Below are positions 25,789-35,022 of a DNA stretch of 38,871 nt, piece by piece; the first letter of the stretch is position 1; every line of letters begins with the position of its first letter. The stretch covers positions 1-38,871 of the forward strand of contig ONHE01000149.1 of assembly GCA_900317545.1 (NCBI GenBank), given 5' to 3'. The translations under genes and the position numbers were made by a program. Below the pieces are notes generated by a model. It had not been told where the DNA came from, did no database searches, and worked only from the letters and a program-made list of their open reading frames with translations. Origin of the DNA: an uncultured Prevotella sp. Lineage in GTDB: Bacteria; Bacteroidota; Bacteroidia; Bacteroidales; Bacteroidaceae.

Positions 25789-28074
25789 ATGGTAAAGATA
25801 ACTAAAGAAGCTGCTCTTGAGTATCATCAGGGAAGCCGTCCGGGAAAGATCGAAGTAAAACCCACCAAACCCTACAGCACGCAAACCGATCTCAGTCTTG
25901 CCTACTCGCCGGGGGTTGCATTTCCATGTTTGGAGATTCAGAAGAATCCGAATGACGCTTACAAATATACGGACAAAGGGAACTTAGTAGCTGTTATTTC
26001 CAATGGAACAGCTGTTCTCGGCTTGGGCGACATCGGTGCAATCAGCGGCAAGCCAGTCATGGAAGGCAAAGGCTTGTTGTTCAAGATTTACGGTGGCATT
26101 GATGTTTTTGACATCGAAATAGCAGAAAAAGATCCCGAAAAATTCTGTGAAGCGGTAGAGAAAATCGCGCCTACTTTCGGCGGCATTAACCTCGAAGACA
26201 TCAAAGCGCCCGAGTGTTTCTACATCGAAGAGCGGCTGAAGAAGACCTTGGATATCCCCATCATGCACGACGATCAGCATGGCACAGCCATCATTTCGGC
26301 GGCAGGACTGCGCAACGCATTGGAAGTAGCCGGCAAAGACATTACCAAAGTCAAGTTGGTGGTCAATGGTGCCGGAGCTGCCGCCATATCCTGCACGAAG
26401 CTCTACTGTGCATTAGGTGTCAAGAAGGAGAATATCCTCATGCTCGACTCGCATGGCGTCATCACTTCCGACCGTCCAAATCTGACGCCGCAGAAGGCAC
26501 TGTTTGCCACCGAGCGCAGAGATGCCCACACATTGGAAGAAGCGGTCAAGGGTGCCGATGTCTTCGTCGGTCTGTCCAAAGGAAACATCTTCACGCAGGA
26601 CATGGTACGCTCCATGGCCGAGAAACCGATCGTCTTCGCGCTTGCCAATCCCGTTCCGGAGATCTCCTATGATGATGCGATGGCAAGTCGGCCTGATGTC
26701 TTGATGGCCACCGGACGATCCGACTATCCCAACCAGATCAATAATGTCATAGGCTTCCCCTATATCTTCCGTGGGGCACTTGACGTACATGCCAAAGCCA
26801 TCAATGAAGAAATGAAGATGGCGGCTGTCAATGCTATAGCCGACTTGGCCAAACAACCTGTGCCCGACATTGTCAACGATATCTACCATGTAAATGATCT
26901 GACGTTTGGTCCTAACTATTTCATTCCAAAGCCCGTAGACCCCAGACTGATCACCGAGGTGAGCGCTGCGGTTGCCAAAGCAGCTATGGACAGTGGTGTG
27001 GCACGCACGCCGATCAAGGACTGGGAGGCCTATAAACAGAACCTGCGTGTGCTGCTCGGTCAAGAGACAAAGCTCACCTTGACCCTCCATGCCACAGCTG
27101 CGATGCACCCTCAACGCGTTGTCTTCGCGGAAGGAGGACATCCCACGATGATGAAGGCGGCAGTCCAAGCCAAGCAAGAGGGTATCTGTCACCCGATACT
27201 CTTAGGCAATCCGGACCGCCTGAGACGATTGGCGAACCGTCTGAAATTGGACCTCACAGATATCGAAATCGTGGACATGCGTGCCGACAAGGAGCAGAGA
27301 CGCCGCGCAAACTACGCCAAGCACTTGGCCGAAAAGCGTGCGCGACAGGGATACACGTTTGAAGAAGCATACGACAAAATGTATGAGCGCAACTATTTCG
27401 GCATGTCGATGGTTGACCAGGGAGATGCCGATGCATTCATCACAGGACTCTACACCCGCTATTCAAACACCATCAAGGTGGCCAAGGAGGTCATCGGCAT
27501 CAGACCGGAATATCGTACCTTTGCCACTATGCATATCCTCAACTCGAAAAAAGGCGTATTCTACATTGCAGACACGCTCATCAACCGCCATCCCGACGAG
27601 AATGTGCTCTACGACATTGCAAAGCTCTGCCGACACTCTGTCAGATTCTTCAATGATGAGCCCGTGATCGCTATGGTGAGCTATTCCAACTTCGGTACCG
27701 ACGAGATAGGTAGCCCCGCAAAGGTTCACGCGGCCGTAGAGCAGATGCAGAAGGATTATCCCGATCTGGCCATCGACGGTGAGATGCAGGTCAATTTTGC
27801 TTTGAATAAGGAGCTGCGTGATGACAAATATCCGTTCACCCGACTGAAAGGGCGCAACGTGAATACGCTCGTCTTCCCCAACATGTCATCGGCCAACGGC
27901 TGCTACAAGATGCTCCAGGCTCTCGATCCGGATGTGGAGATCATCGGCCCGATACAGATGGGACTCAACAAGCCAATCCACTTCACCGACTTCGAAAGCT
28001 CTGTCCGTGACGTGGTCAACATCACAGCCGTTGCGGTGATCGATGCCTACGTAGAAAAAGTGAAGCAAGGCTAA
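25789..28074 (+). CDS. maeB: NADP-dependent malic enzyme with C-terminal phosphotransacetylase-like domain
   Basis: 761 residues from the ATG at 25789 ([20 protein letters not shown]). The N-terminal malic enzyme part has [58 protein letters not shown] and the NAD(P)-binding [15 protein letters not shown]. From about residue 430 a phosphate acetyltransferase-like domain follows, with [15 protein letters not shown] at its start and a nearly complete fold to the end. The enzyme converts malate to pyruvate and CO2; in MaeB proteins the added domain is thought to serve allosteric control by acetyl-CoA. It is a single gene with its own promoter and a terminator 93 bases downstream, divergent from tetR. 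Nothing is truncated. Confidence 0.95.
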   Translation: MVKITKEAALEYHQGSRPGKIEVKPTKPYSTQTDLSLAYSPGVAFPCLEIQKNPNDAYKYTDKGNLVAVISNGTAVLGLGDIGAISGKPVMEGKGLLFKIYGGIDVFDIEIAEKDPEKFCEAVEKIAPTFGGINLEDIKAPECFYIEERLKKTLDIPIMHDDQHGTAIISAAGLRNALEVAGKDITKVKLVVNGAGAAAISCTKLYCALGVKKENILMLDSHGVITSDRPNLTPQKALFATERRDAHTLEEAVKGADVFVGLSKGNIFTQDMVRSMAEKPIVFALANPVPEISYDDAMASRPDVLMATGRSDYPNQINNVIGFPYIFRGALDVHAKAINEEMKMAAVNAIADLAKQPVPDIVNDIYHVNDLTFGPNYFIPKPVDPRLITEVSAAVAKAAMDSGVARTPIKDWEAYKQNLRVLLGQETKLTLTLHATAAMHPQRVVFAEGGHPTMMKAAVQAKQEGICHPILLGNPDRLRRLANRLKLDLTDIEIVDMRADKEQRRRANYAKHLAEKRARQGYTFEEAYDKMYERNYFGMSMVDQGDADAFITGLYTRYSNTIKVAKEVIGIRPEYRTFATMHILNSKKGVFYIADTLINRHPDENVLYDIAKLCRHSVRFFNDEPVIAMVSYSNFGTDEIGSPAKVHAAVEQMQKDYPDLAIDGEMQVNFALNKELRDDKYPFTRLKGRNVNTLVFPNMSSANGCYKMLQALDPDVEIIGPIQMGLNKPIHFTDFESSVRDVVNITAVAVIDAYVEKVKQG

Positions 28075-28166
28075 TAACCGGAGCAGGCTTCCGGCAACGA
28101 CGAGGTGAGCCGGCCGCGATGCACATCCACATTCGTTCAGACCCGGAAAATTCAAAACGAGAATGC

Positions 28167-28210
28167 AAGGGGATGGTTCCACGCGATGGATCCATCCCCT
28201 TCTCCTTTCC
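28167..28210 (+). terminator. Probable terminator of maeB
   Basis: Arms AAGGGGATGG (28167-28176) and CCATCCCCTT (28192-28201) are perfectly complementary, with an inner TCCA/TGGA pairing. The tail CTCCTTTCC is only weakly T-rich. A smaller CCGGA/TCCGG hairpin directly follows the stop codon at 28078-28094. Confidence 0.65.
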
Positions 28211-28677
28211 TACACACCCCTCACCCGCCCCGCATGCCCGATCTGCGGATGATCCTTGAATGTGAATTATAATGACAAAATGACAATGCCCGAAAAGTCG
28301 GAAACAGCTTCACGAATCGGCGCAGAAGACATCTCCTTCAGCCCCATTCGACCTTCGGACCGACCGGAGTATACTTCCGGACCGGCCAAAGCATAGCTTT
28401 CGACTGCCCATTGCTATGCTCCGCATCACCTAAAGCATAGCTCCGCAGCCCCCCAAAGTGGCCTTTGGACGATCGAAACACATCATCAGCTACCTCGGCA
28501 CAGGCACAAAGCACTGACGAACAGCATCTTACCAAACGAGCAAAAAATAAGGAATTTCCAGTCTACGGGCAGTTGATCGACAAAAACGAAAGCATGATGC
28601 CACTTGAATGTCAGTTTTCACGACAAATCCAAACATACCTGTCGGACATGCAAATGAAAGGCATGATCGTGCAACAT
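28202..28677. other. Intergenic region between two convergent units
   Basis: No credible gene: short open frames here have no recognisable domains and overlap the repeat array. It contains repeat array C (28344-28475). 28476-28677 shows no structure I can name. Confidence 0.5.
28344..28475. repeat. Intergenic array C of the 22-bp degenerate repeat
   Basis: Six consecutive units start at 28344, 28366, 28388, 28410, 28432 and 28455, giving lengths of 22, 22, 22, 22 and 23 and a decayed final unit. The best cores are AAAGCATAGCTTT (28388), TTGCTATGCTCC (28411) and AAAGCATAGCTCC (28432). AAAGCATAGCT is the exact reverse complement of the core AGCTATGCTTT of array A. Linkers are GC-rich (for example CGACTGCCC and CGGACCGGCC). 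The array lies between the maeB terminator and the C69 dipeptidase terminator. Confidence 0.75.
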
Positions 28678-28718
28678 ACAAAAAAACTTCCGGACTGCAC
28701 AATCATGCGGTCCGGAAG
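28678..28718 (-). terminator. Rho-independent terminator after the C69 dipeptidase
   Basis: Arms CTTCCGGAC (28687-28695) and GTCCGGAAG (28710-28718) are perfectly complementary, extended by partial TGCA/TGCG pairing. On the minus strand the stem is followed by a run of T (A at 28680-28686). It lies 73 bases beyond the dipeptidase stop and ends the six-gene run. Confidence 0.88.
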
Positions 28719-28791
28719 CAACTGCCAGGCAGTCGAACCTGACTGTTAGGATCTCTCAGGAAGCCGTGGCCTCCGACAAAGTGGGATTTCG

Positions 28792-30435
28792 CTACTTGGA
28801 CGGACTGACAAACTTGTCACCAGTCGACTCAACCAGCTTCTTGGCAAACGCATTGGGATACCCCGGACGCTGTACCTTTGCCCCAAGGCCTGTCTTTGTG
28901 CGCAGGAAGCGACCATCCTTTTCGGGTTTGACGGCCATGTCGTTGTATTTGACGATCAGATAGATGGCCAACTGCTTCCAGCGGGCCAGCATCTGTTGAG
29001 CCTTCTCGTTGCTGTAATCGTTGAGAAACTTCACAGCAGCAGCCTCGTCAGTCTGATAAAGAGCCTGCGCGCGGTCCTCAACGGCCTTCTGCTGAGCGAA
29101 GTATGATGCTTCCAAACTATCGCGGACAGCCTTCAGCGACGGGAACATCTGCGCATAACGGGGATAGACCATGTTGCTCACCCAATTGCAGACCCAGAAC
29201 GCATTCTTATCAGAGAAGTTCAGAGCATCGGCCCCCGGCGTGTTGTAACATTCGGGCTGCACGGTGTTGCCGCAGTAGATCGGCGTGTAAGCAACCATGT
29301 TCCCGTCATCATTACCAAACCAGAGAATGCCGCCGATCTGACGTGGCAGCCATGAACGCATCTGGCTCACATAGCTGAAGCCTGTCTGCTGAGTAGAAGT
29401 CGGACGCTCGTTGAAGTACTTCTTGCCATTGACTGTGTAGTACAAAGGTGTCGGCCGATAAGGCATCTGCCATATTCCGCCACCGATATCGGTGCTGTCC
29501 ATAGCCAGCGGTGTACCCTCAAAATGATCGCGCATATCCTGCTCCACATCCTGTACGCTCAGCTTCCGGTTGGGAATGATGTACAGAGGCATGTCCTCAG
29601 CATTGGGGTCTTTGCCCTCTGCCCATGGCAGATAGCGGCTCATATCCTGATAATGGTTGAAGAAACTCCACACGCGTGCGTCACAGATACGACGGCCTGA
29701 GAAATCGGGGAAGGCATAGGTCATTTTCCAGTTGAATTCCTTTACCGGGCCTTTGTACCATCCCTTCTTGATGGCAAACTTGACAGCATTCTTGGAATAG
29801 AGCACTTCTACGCCTTCGTACTTGAGAAACTGGCCGATGCGACTCTGGTTGGCATGGCCGGAGATGGCATTGTCCGGAATCCGGACCGCACACCATACGA
29901 CCTTGTTGTCCTTGTCTCCACCGCATCCCTGCATCTCAAGAATCCAGGCTTCATTGGGATCGCAGATCGTAAAGGTCTCACCGCTGGAATTGTAACCGTA
30001 GGTCTCCACCAGCGTCGTCATGACCTTGATGGCCTCGCGAGCAGTCTTGCTGCGCTGGAGAGTGATATAGATCAGCGATCCGTAATCGAGAATTCCCGTC
30101 GTGTCAATCATTTCCTCCCGTCCGCCATAGGTCGTCTCCCCGATCGTCAGCTGATACTCGTTGATGTTTCCGATCACATTGTAGGTCTCTGCAGCTTCAG
30201 GTATCTGACCGTGGTATTCATTGCTGTCCCAGTCATAGATCTGCCTCATGGTGCCTTTTGGATGCTTCCCTGCCGGATAGTGACAGAGAAACTGGAACAT
30301 GCCATAATCATCTGCGTTATAGGTGCAGATCACAGACCCGTCGGTGCTGGCTTTCTTGCCGACAATGAAGTTGGTACAGGCCGGTGCAATGCAGGTTGCA
30401 CACAGCATGAAAGATAATAAAAATTGCTTTTTCAT
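28792..30435 (-). CDS. C69-family dipeptidase (PepD-type Ntn hydrolase)
   Basis: 547 residues. The first 19 (MKKQFLLSFMLCATCIAPA) act as a signal peptide, and Cys20 of CTNFIVGKKASTDGS is the expected N-terminal nucleophile after cleavage, as in other exported C69 peptidases. Typical segments follow: TYNADDYGMFQF, YNVIGNINEYQLTIGETTYGG, SGETFTICDPNEAWILEMQG and ARVWSFFNHYQDMSRYLPWA. It should cleave dipeptides in the periplasm. It starts three bases after the M23 peptidase stop, so the two peptidases are co-transcribed and may both act on cell-wall or dietary peptides. It is the last gene before a strong terminator. Confidence 0.92.
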   Translation of the reverse strand: MKKQFLLSFMLCATCIAPACTNFIVGKKASTDGSVICTYNADDYGMFQFLCHYPAGKHPKGTMRQIYDWDSNEYHGQIPEAAETYNVIGNINEYQLTIGETTYGGREEMIDTTGILDYGSLIYITLQRSKTAREAIKVMTTLVETYGYNSSGETFTICDPNEAWILEMQGCGGDKDNKVVWCAVRIPDNAISGHANQSRIGQFLKYEGVEVLYSKNAVKFAIKKGWYKGPVKEFNWKMTYAFPDFSGRRICDARVWSFFNHYQDMSRYLPWAEGKDPNAEDMPLYIIPNRKLSVQDVEQDMRDHFEGTPLAMDSTDIGGGIWQMPYRPTPLYYTVNGKKYFNERPTSTQQTGFSYVSQMRSWLPRQIGGILWFGNDDGNMVAYTPIYCGNTVQPECYNTPGADALNFSDKNAFWVCNWVSNMVYPRYAQMFPSLKAVRDSLEASYFAQQKAVEDRAQALYQTDEAAAVKFLNDYSNEKAQQMLARWKQLAIYLIVKYNDMAVKPEKDGRFLRTKTGLGAKVQRPGYPNAFAKKLVESTGDKFVSPSK

Positions 30436-30438
30436 AAA

Positions 30439-32079
30439 TTAGTATTTGATTTGAGTGGTAAATATTCGTTGATTATTACAACGGTCATAGGCAATGAACT
30501 TGAGCTGCCGCATCCGCCCTGTTTTCCTGATGGGGGTGTCTTCCAGTTTGCATCTCACCCACGGACTTTTAGGCACTTCCTCGAAGAGAATGAACCGTCC
30601 ATCTAAATAAGCCTTATAGCCGGCCAGCCCACTCCCGGAATCACTCATACCGATAGTCAGTACATTGGACAGACTGACGGCATTGACCAATGGGGCCTGA
30701 TCGTCATAATCAAGCTCGTAGGTCGCGCCCAAATCGCGGGCCCGCCCAGTCACCCAACCGTCGTGATAGACACCCCCCATATAGCGATTGGCCCCCATCC
30801 GACTGACGATATACAGTTTGGAGGGATCCTTCACGGGTCTTTTGACCCGCAGGCTCAATTTCCCATAATTGAACATCGGGCATGAGACGGGCATCAGGCA
30901 ATAAGCATCGGAGATCGCACCCGGCCGCTGCGTCACCCGCGGTTTGAGTTCAAGATCATCGGCCACATAACCGGAAGGCGTGGTCAACTGCAATCCTGGC
31001 AATTGAAAATTGTTGGGTCTGCTGACATATAGCATGTTGCGGCTGACCGGCATGTGGGTCTGCACTGCGATGGGAGCACGCTTTCCGGTCACCGTAAAGC
31101 TGTATCGGCTCACATTGCCCTTAAAGTCGGTCAGCACGTAAGTCAAGTGATAGTCGCGCTCCTCGTTGAAGTTGACGATGCCCCTATTGGCATCCGCTTT
31201 CAGGCATGGCAACGTCACACCTGGCCGGATGTAGGATCTCATGTACCAAACGTGGTAACGCAGAAAGTGCTCATAGTCCCCCCAAGCGTTGACCATCAAG
31301 TTTCCCTGCACCGGAATGTTGTTGACATCGCTGCTGAAAACATTGCGGTCGTCGACGAAAAGTTCTGTTTTCCGGACGCCATAGCGATTATACGTGATTT
31401 CCATATAGTCATTGGCCCAGATACCGAACCCCACTTTGCCCCAGGCATAGAACTTGCGTGTCAGCTGATGGGAGCCGAAACCGTAAGTCTGTTTGGCAGT
31501 TCCCCCACAGAAAGAGCCTTCACCCTGCATCGGGTAGGCCATGAAGCCGTGTGCCATGGGTGGCAATCCGTCTTTCACAATATGACCGAGGAAATCGAGC
31601 GGATCATACATGTTCCACGTCTTGGAATCGTGGATTTCCAAATGGAGATGTGGTGCCTGGGAGGCACCGGAGTTGCCGCTGACAGCTATGAGTTGCCCCT
31701 TCGCCACGGGAAGATCGGTAGGACGGAAAGACATCATGCCGTTACACGACTGGTGGACATACTGCCATTTACGCACCATGGCCGCTATCTGAGGAGTGAA
31801 TTTCTTCAGATGGCAATAGACCGAAGTATACCCCTCGGGATGATGAACATATAATGCATTGCCGTATCCCCCGATTCCGACCGAAACGTGAGCCACATAC
31901 CCGTCTCCCATAGAGAAGATCGGTTTCCCCTCTACGCCACCTGTCTTTATGTCTATGCCGCCATGAAAATGGTTCGGGCGTGGTTCTCCAAAGTTCCCGG
32001 CCAATGCTATCTCATAATTGACAGGCGAGCCTAAGGCGATGTGGGCCGCTAAGAGTAATCCAGAAACTATATTCAACAC
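30439..32079 (-). CDS. M23-family (LytM-type) zinc metallopeptidase, probable peptidoglycan hydrolase
   Basis: 546 residues, apparently from a GTG at 32077-32079; no ATG is available before the catalytic domain. A short hydrophobic leader (LNIVSGLLLAAHIALGSP) suggests export. The LytM domain carries NHFHGGIDIKTGG with zinc ligands His39 and Asp43, and APHLHLEIHD with His144 and His146. These peptidases cut peptide cross-links in peptidoglycan. The 350-residue C-terminal part is beta-rich and unassigned. It starts nine bases after nadC and is followed by the C69 dipeptidase after three bases. Confidence 0.88.
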   Translation of the reverse strand: MLNIVSGLLLAAHIALGSPVNYEIALAGNFGEPRPNHFHGGIDIKTGGVEGKPIFSMGDGYVAHVSVGIGGYGNALYVHHPEGYTSVYCHLKKFTPQIAAMVRKWQYVHQSCNGMMSFRPTDLPVAKGQLIAVSGNSGASQAPHLHLEIHDSKTWNMYDPLDFLGHIVKDGLPPMAHGFMAYPMQGEGSFCGGTAKQTYGFGSHQLTRKFYAWGKVGFGIWANDYMEITYNRYGVRKTELFVDDRNVFSSDVNNIPVQGNLMVNAWGDYEHFLRYHVWYMRSYIRPGVTLPCLKADANRGIVNFNEERDYHLTYVLTDFKGNVSRYSFTVTGKRAPIAVQTHMPVSRNMLYVSRPNNFQLPGLQLTTPSGYVADDLELKPRVTQRPGAISDAYCLMPVSCPMFNYGKLSLRVKRPVKDPSKLYIVSRMGANRYMGGVYHDGWVTGRARDLGATYELDYDDQAPLVNAVSLSNVLTIGMSDSGSGLAGYKAYLDGRFILFEEVPKSPWVRCKLEDTPIRKTGRMRQLKFIAYDRCNNQRIFTTQIKY

Positions 32080-32088
32080 GCTAAGATA

Positions 32089-32937
32089 TTAACAGGCTTT
32101 GAAACTCATATCGAGGCCCTTGACGCTGTGAGTCAGTGCTCCGACACTGATAAAATCGACCCCTTGCTCGGCATAATCACGGATCGTCTCATAAGTGATG
32201 CCTCCAGAAGACTCGGTTTCAAACCGTCCCTCAATCAGGTCGACAGCCTTTTTCGTGTCCGCCACCGTGAAATTGTCAAGCATGATGCGGTCCACTCCAC
32301 CTCGGTCAAGCACCTGCTGCAGTTCGGCGAAATTGCGAACCTCGATTTCAATTTTCAGATCCAGGCCCTTCTCCTGCAGATAATGATGGCAACGGTCAAT
32401 CGCATTGGTAATGCCGCCGGCAAAATCCACATGGTTGTCCTTGAGCAGGATCATGTCGAAGAGGCCGATTCTGTGGTTCACTCCCCCACCGATCCTGACG
32501 GCCTGTTTCTCCAACATGCGCATGCCGGGGGTCGTCTTTCGGGTGTCGAGCACTTTGGTCTTCGTTCCCGCAAGGCGTTCGACGTAGTGGCTGGTCATGG
32601 TTGCAATACCGCTCATCCGCTGCATGATGTTCAGCATGAGACGCTCCGTCTGAAGCAAAGAGCGGACCTTTCCGGAGACGATCATGGCGATGTCACCGAC
32701 CCGAACCCTGCTTCCGTCAGCGATGAGAACCTCAACTTGCATCGACGGATCAAAACGATGGAACACTTTCCGTGCTACTTCAACGCCGGCCAAAACCCCA
32801 TCTTCCTTGATGAGAAGGTGCGATTTTCCGTAAGCATCATCAGGTATGCAACACAATGTCGTATGGTCTCCATCACCGATATCTTCGGCAAAGGCCAGAT
32901 CGATGAGTCTGTCTTCAAGTTCTTCGATACTTAACAT
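32089..32937 (-). CDS. nadC: Nicotinate-nucleotide pyrophosphorylase (carboxylating)
   Basis: 282 residues from the ATG at 32935-32937 (MLSIEELEDRLIDLAFAEDI), the usual family start; the frame also opens at 32988. It converts quinolinate and PRPP to nicotinate mononucleotide in NAD synthesis. Motifs: AEDIGDGDHTT, LNIMQRMSGIATMT, KVLDTRKTTPGMRMLEKQAVRIGGGVNHRIGL, LLKDNHV, and EIEVRNFAELQQVL near the end. Length is normal. It lies in the operon between the DUF4296 lipoprotein and the M23 peptidase, with no functional link evident beyond co-transcription. Confidence 0.96.
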   Translation of the reverse strand: MLSIEELEDRLIDLAFAEDIGDGDHTTLCCIPDDAYGKSHLLIKEDGVLAGVEVARKVFHRFDPSMQVEVLIADGSRVRVGDIAMIVSGKVRSLLQTERLMLNIMQRMSGIATMTSHYVERLAGTKTKVLDTRKTTPGMRMLEKQAVRIGGGVNHRIGLFDMILLKDNHVDFAGGITNAIDRCHHYLQEKGLDLKIEIEVRNFAELQQVLDRGGVDRIMLDNFTVADTKKAVDLIEGRFETESSGGITYETIRDYAEQGVDFISVGALTHSVKGLDMSFKAC

Positions 32938-33014
32938 ATGATGATCTTTTATATATTGGATTTGATTGCCATTGCTCATAGTCGGCACCGTGCTTATTTG
33001 CTGTGATGCTCCGT

Positions 33015-33911
33015 TTATGGAGAGATTCGCAAAGGCGAAGTCTGCGGTGCTCTCCGAATCCTGGCCGAATCGATGTGCTGGGCAGCGGAATCAACCTGAA
33101 GGGAGTCTTTGCCAGAGTCTGCGTGTGGTTTCTCTCGCTTCTCGTGCATACGTATGAGTTGGATATGATGGACGAACATCAGCTGGACTGTTGTGGTCGA
33201 ACTGCTCTGGAAGTTGTTTCTGTTCAACAGGAAGAAACCTTTGATCTCCTTGACTCCTGACCGCGCGCCGTCATTGATCAGAAGGTTGAAACGAGAGGAT
33301 GATGACAGATGGAGCATCTGGGATGCCACACTGTCATTATTGAATCGCACAGCAAGCACCGCTATGCCGTCACGCATTCCGTCCTGATAGATGAAGTCAG
33401 TCTTGAAAGTGAGGAGGATCTGATCTCCCTTATGAAACGCAGAGTCAGTCGTGAAAGCGAACGAACTTTTATTGTATGGCACCATCGGTATCAGCGCGAT
33501 GGACTTCTCCCCCGCCCAGATGTCAGCCGTGTCGCCGTTTGCAGCTAAAGCGCCAAACCTGTTCACCTCGCTTGCGGTGGCTCCTTGGACCATGGCTTCA
33601 TCACTCAGCCTGCGCGAGATGTTCTGATAGATGGCAAGAAGGCGGTCGGCATGGCGCATGTAATAAACCATTGAAGAATCAAAGTCGGCTTGCGTAACTC
33701 CGTATTTCTTCAGCACTGCAGCCCTCAACGCAACCTGTCGTGAGCCCGTACCTTCATCCCAGACCTCCTGTGCCATACCGTCTGCAATATGATAATCATA
33801 GAGGAGATCTTCCATCTCGTCGGGCTGAATGTATTTTCCAGGTACACTCGGCTTGCATGAGTAGAAGACCAGTATCAATGGTACTATTAAAATATAGCAG
33901 ATCTTATTCAT
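33015..33911 (-). CDS. DUF4296 lipoprotein
   Basis: 298 residues from the ATG at 33909-33911. The leader MNKICYILIVPLILVFYSC ends in a lipobox-like Cys19, so the mature protein is probably a lipoprotein. Residues about 25-115 form the DUF4296 domain (DEMEDLLYDYHIADGMAQEV and YGVTQADFDSSMVYYMRH). The remainder is low in known motifs, and the last 40 residues are polar and Lys/His-rich. The function of DUF4296 is not known to me. The start overlaps the lspA stop by eight bases; lspA encodes the peptidase that processes lipoproteins, and I recall this neighbour pair as common in Bacteroidales. Confidence 0.85.
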   Translation of the reverse strand: MNKICYILIVPLILVFYSCKPSVPGKYIQPDEMEDLLYDYHIADGMAQEVWDEGTGSRQVALRAAVLKKYGVTQADFDSSMVYYMRHADRLLAIYQNISRRLSDEAMVQGATASEVNRFGALAANGDTADIWAGEKSIALIPMVPYNKSSFAFTTDSAFHKGDQILLTFKTDFIYQDGMRDGIAVLAVRFNNDSVASQMLHLSSSSRFNLLINDGARSGVKEIKGFFLLNRNNFQSSSTTTVQLMFVHHIQLIRMHEKREKPHADSGKDSLQVDSAAQHIDSARIRRAPQTSPLRISP

Positions 33912-34599
33912 CGTCATGATGATGCTCCGCATCTGATTCGTCTGTGTCGCGGGATGTCTTATGCGCTGAAACGGAAAGATCACTCAAATCATTTCGGCAG
34001 AAGAGAAGCAGCAGGATCACACCCGTGGTGATGCTTGCGTCCGCGAAATTGAATACAGGAGAGAAGAAGACAAACTCCTGGCCTCCAAAGTAGGGGACCC
34101 ATGAAGGCCACGTAGTAACGATCAAGGGGAAATAGAACATGTCAACCACCTTCCCCATCAGGAATCCCGCATAACCCGTTCCAAAGGGCACAAGGTAGGA
34201 CACATAATAAGGAGAGGAGGCATTGAAGATCAGTCCATAGAACATGGAGTCGATGATATTGCCCGCCGCCCCTGCAACAACCATCGACAGGAAGATAATA
34301 TAACGTGTCCTGGCCGCGGCCTTGATCTGGCGATGGATATACCAACCGATGACAATGACGGCAACGATGCGGATGACACTAAGGAACAACTTGTTGATGA
34401 AAGTCATGCCATAGGCCATGCCGCTATTCTCTATGAAATCGATGTAGAACCAATCCGTGATTCGGATAGACTCCCCCAAGGCCATGTTGGTTTTGACGAT
34501 GACCTTAATCATCTGATCGATGATCAGAACCGCAACGATGATCAGGACTGACAATCGTCCGTCACTAAGAAATTCCCTGCTTTTCTTCATGCGGACCAA
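33904..34599 (-). CDS. lspA: Lipoprotein signal peptidase (signal peptidase II)
   Basis: 231 residues with four membrane segments. The catalytic Asp pair lies in AGNIIDSMFYG (Asp117) and FNFADASITTG (Asp187); the early FIENSGMAYGMTF matches the NxGxAfG motif. It cleaves the signal peptide of lipoproteins in the inner membrane. About 40 extra residues between the two Asp motifs (FNASSPYYVSYLVPFGTG and onward) make it longer than the E. coli enzyme, a Bacteroidota trait. A His/Asp-rich tail ends the protein. The start is three bases after the TraR/DksA stop. Confidence 0.96.
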   Translation of the reverse strand: MVRMKKSREFLSDGRLSVLIIVAVLIIDQMIKVIVKTNMALGESIRITDWFYIDFIENSGMAYGMTFINKLFLSVIRIVAVIVIGWYIHRQIKAAARTRYIIFLSMVVAGAAGNIIDSMFYGLIFNASSPYYVSYLVPFGTGYAGFLMGKVVDMFYFPLIVTTWPSWVPYFGGQEFVFFSPVFNFADASITTGVILLLLFCRNDLSDLSVSAHKTSRDTDESDAEHHHDDE

Positions 34600-34602
34600 A
34601 TG

Positions 34603-34989
34603 CTAAAAACCTTTCTTTCGGGCATTTTTGGAAGCGACACTGAGCGTAGCATGAGGCACGGCTCGCAGGCGCTCTTTGGGAATCAATTCTCCTGTCATAC
34701 GGTCGATGCCATAGGTCTTATTCTGTATTCGAACCAATGCAGCCTCAAGCCCCTGGATGAATTTCTGCTGACGGGAGGCCAACTGCACGAGTTCCTCTTT
34801 CGACTGGGCCAAACTTCCTTCCTCCAATGCTTTATAAGTAGGAGAAGTATCAGCCACATCGTTACCGTCAGCATTCATCAGCTGTTTCATCATGCCCTCA
34901 TAGTCACGACGTGCCAATTTCAATTTCTCATTAATAATAGCGCGGAACTCTTCAAGTTCTTCATCACTATAACGAATTTTATCTGCCAT
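34603..34989 (-). CDS. TraR/DksA-family protein lacking zinc-finger cysteines
   Basis: 128 residues. The N-terminal coiled coil (about 10-80) and the C-terminal KTYGIDRMTGELIPKERLRAVPHATL segment match the DksA/TraR family, whose members bind the RNA polymerase secondary channel. DksA normally reads YGxCxxCGxxI followed by two more Cys; here none of the four Cys is present and an Asp takes the first position. The fold must therefore be held without zinc. It is the first gene of the six-gene operon and its -7 box lies inside the palindrome at the end of ileS. Confidence 0.9.
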   Translation of the reverse strand: MADKIRYSDEELEEFRAIINEKLKLARRDYEGMMKQLMNADGNDVADTSPTYKALEEGSLAQSKEELVQLASRQQKFIQGLEAALVRIQNKTYGIDRMTGELIPKERLRAVPHATLSVASKNARKKGF

Positions 34990-35014
34990 GTCTGAATGTT
35001 ATTATGGGTTTGTG

Positions 35015-35022
35015 CAAAGGTA
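35015..35022 (-). promoter_or_regulatory. -7 promoter box for the TraR/DksA-lspA operon, inside a palindrome
   Basis: TACCTTTG on the minus strand, 25 bases from the ATG at 34989. Seven of its eight bases belong to the right arm of the palindrome at the ileS stop. No TTTG is present at the -33 distance. Confidence 0.55.

Noticed and set aside
26413-27192. Minus-strand open frame of 259 codons
   Set aside because: Antisense to maeB and without promoter, domain or signal; a shadow of codon bias.
28465-28749. Plus-strand open frame of 94 codons between maeB and the dipeptidase
   Set aside because: It crosses the end of array C and the dipeptidase terminator, has low-complexity composition and no promoter box.
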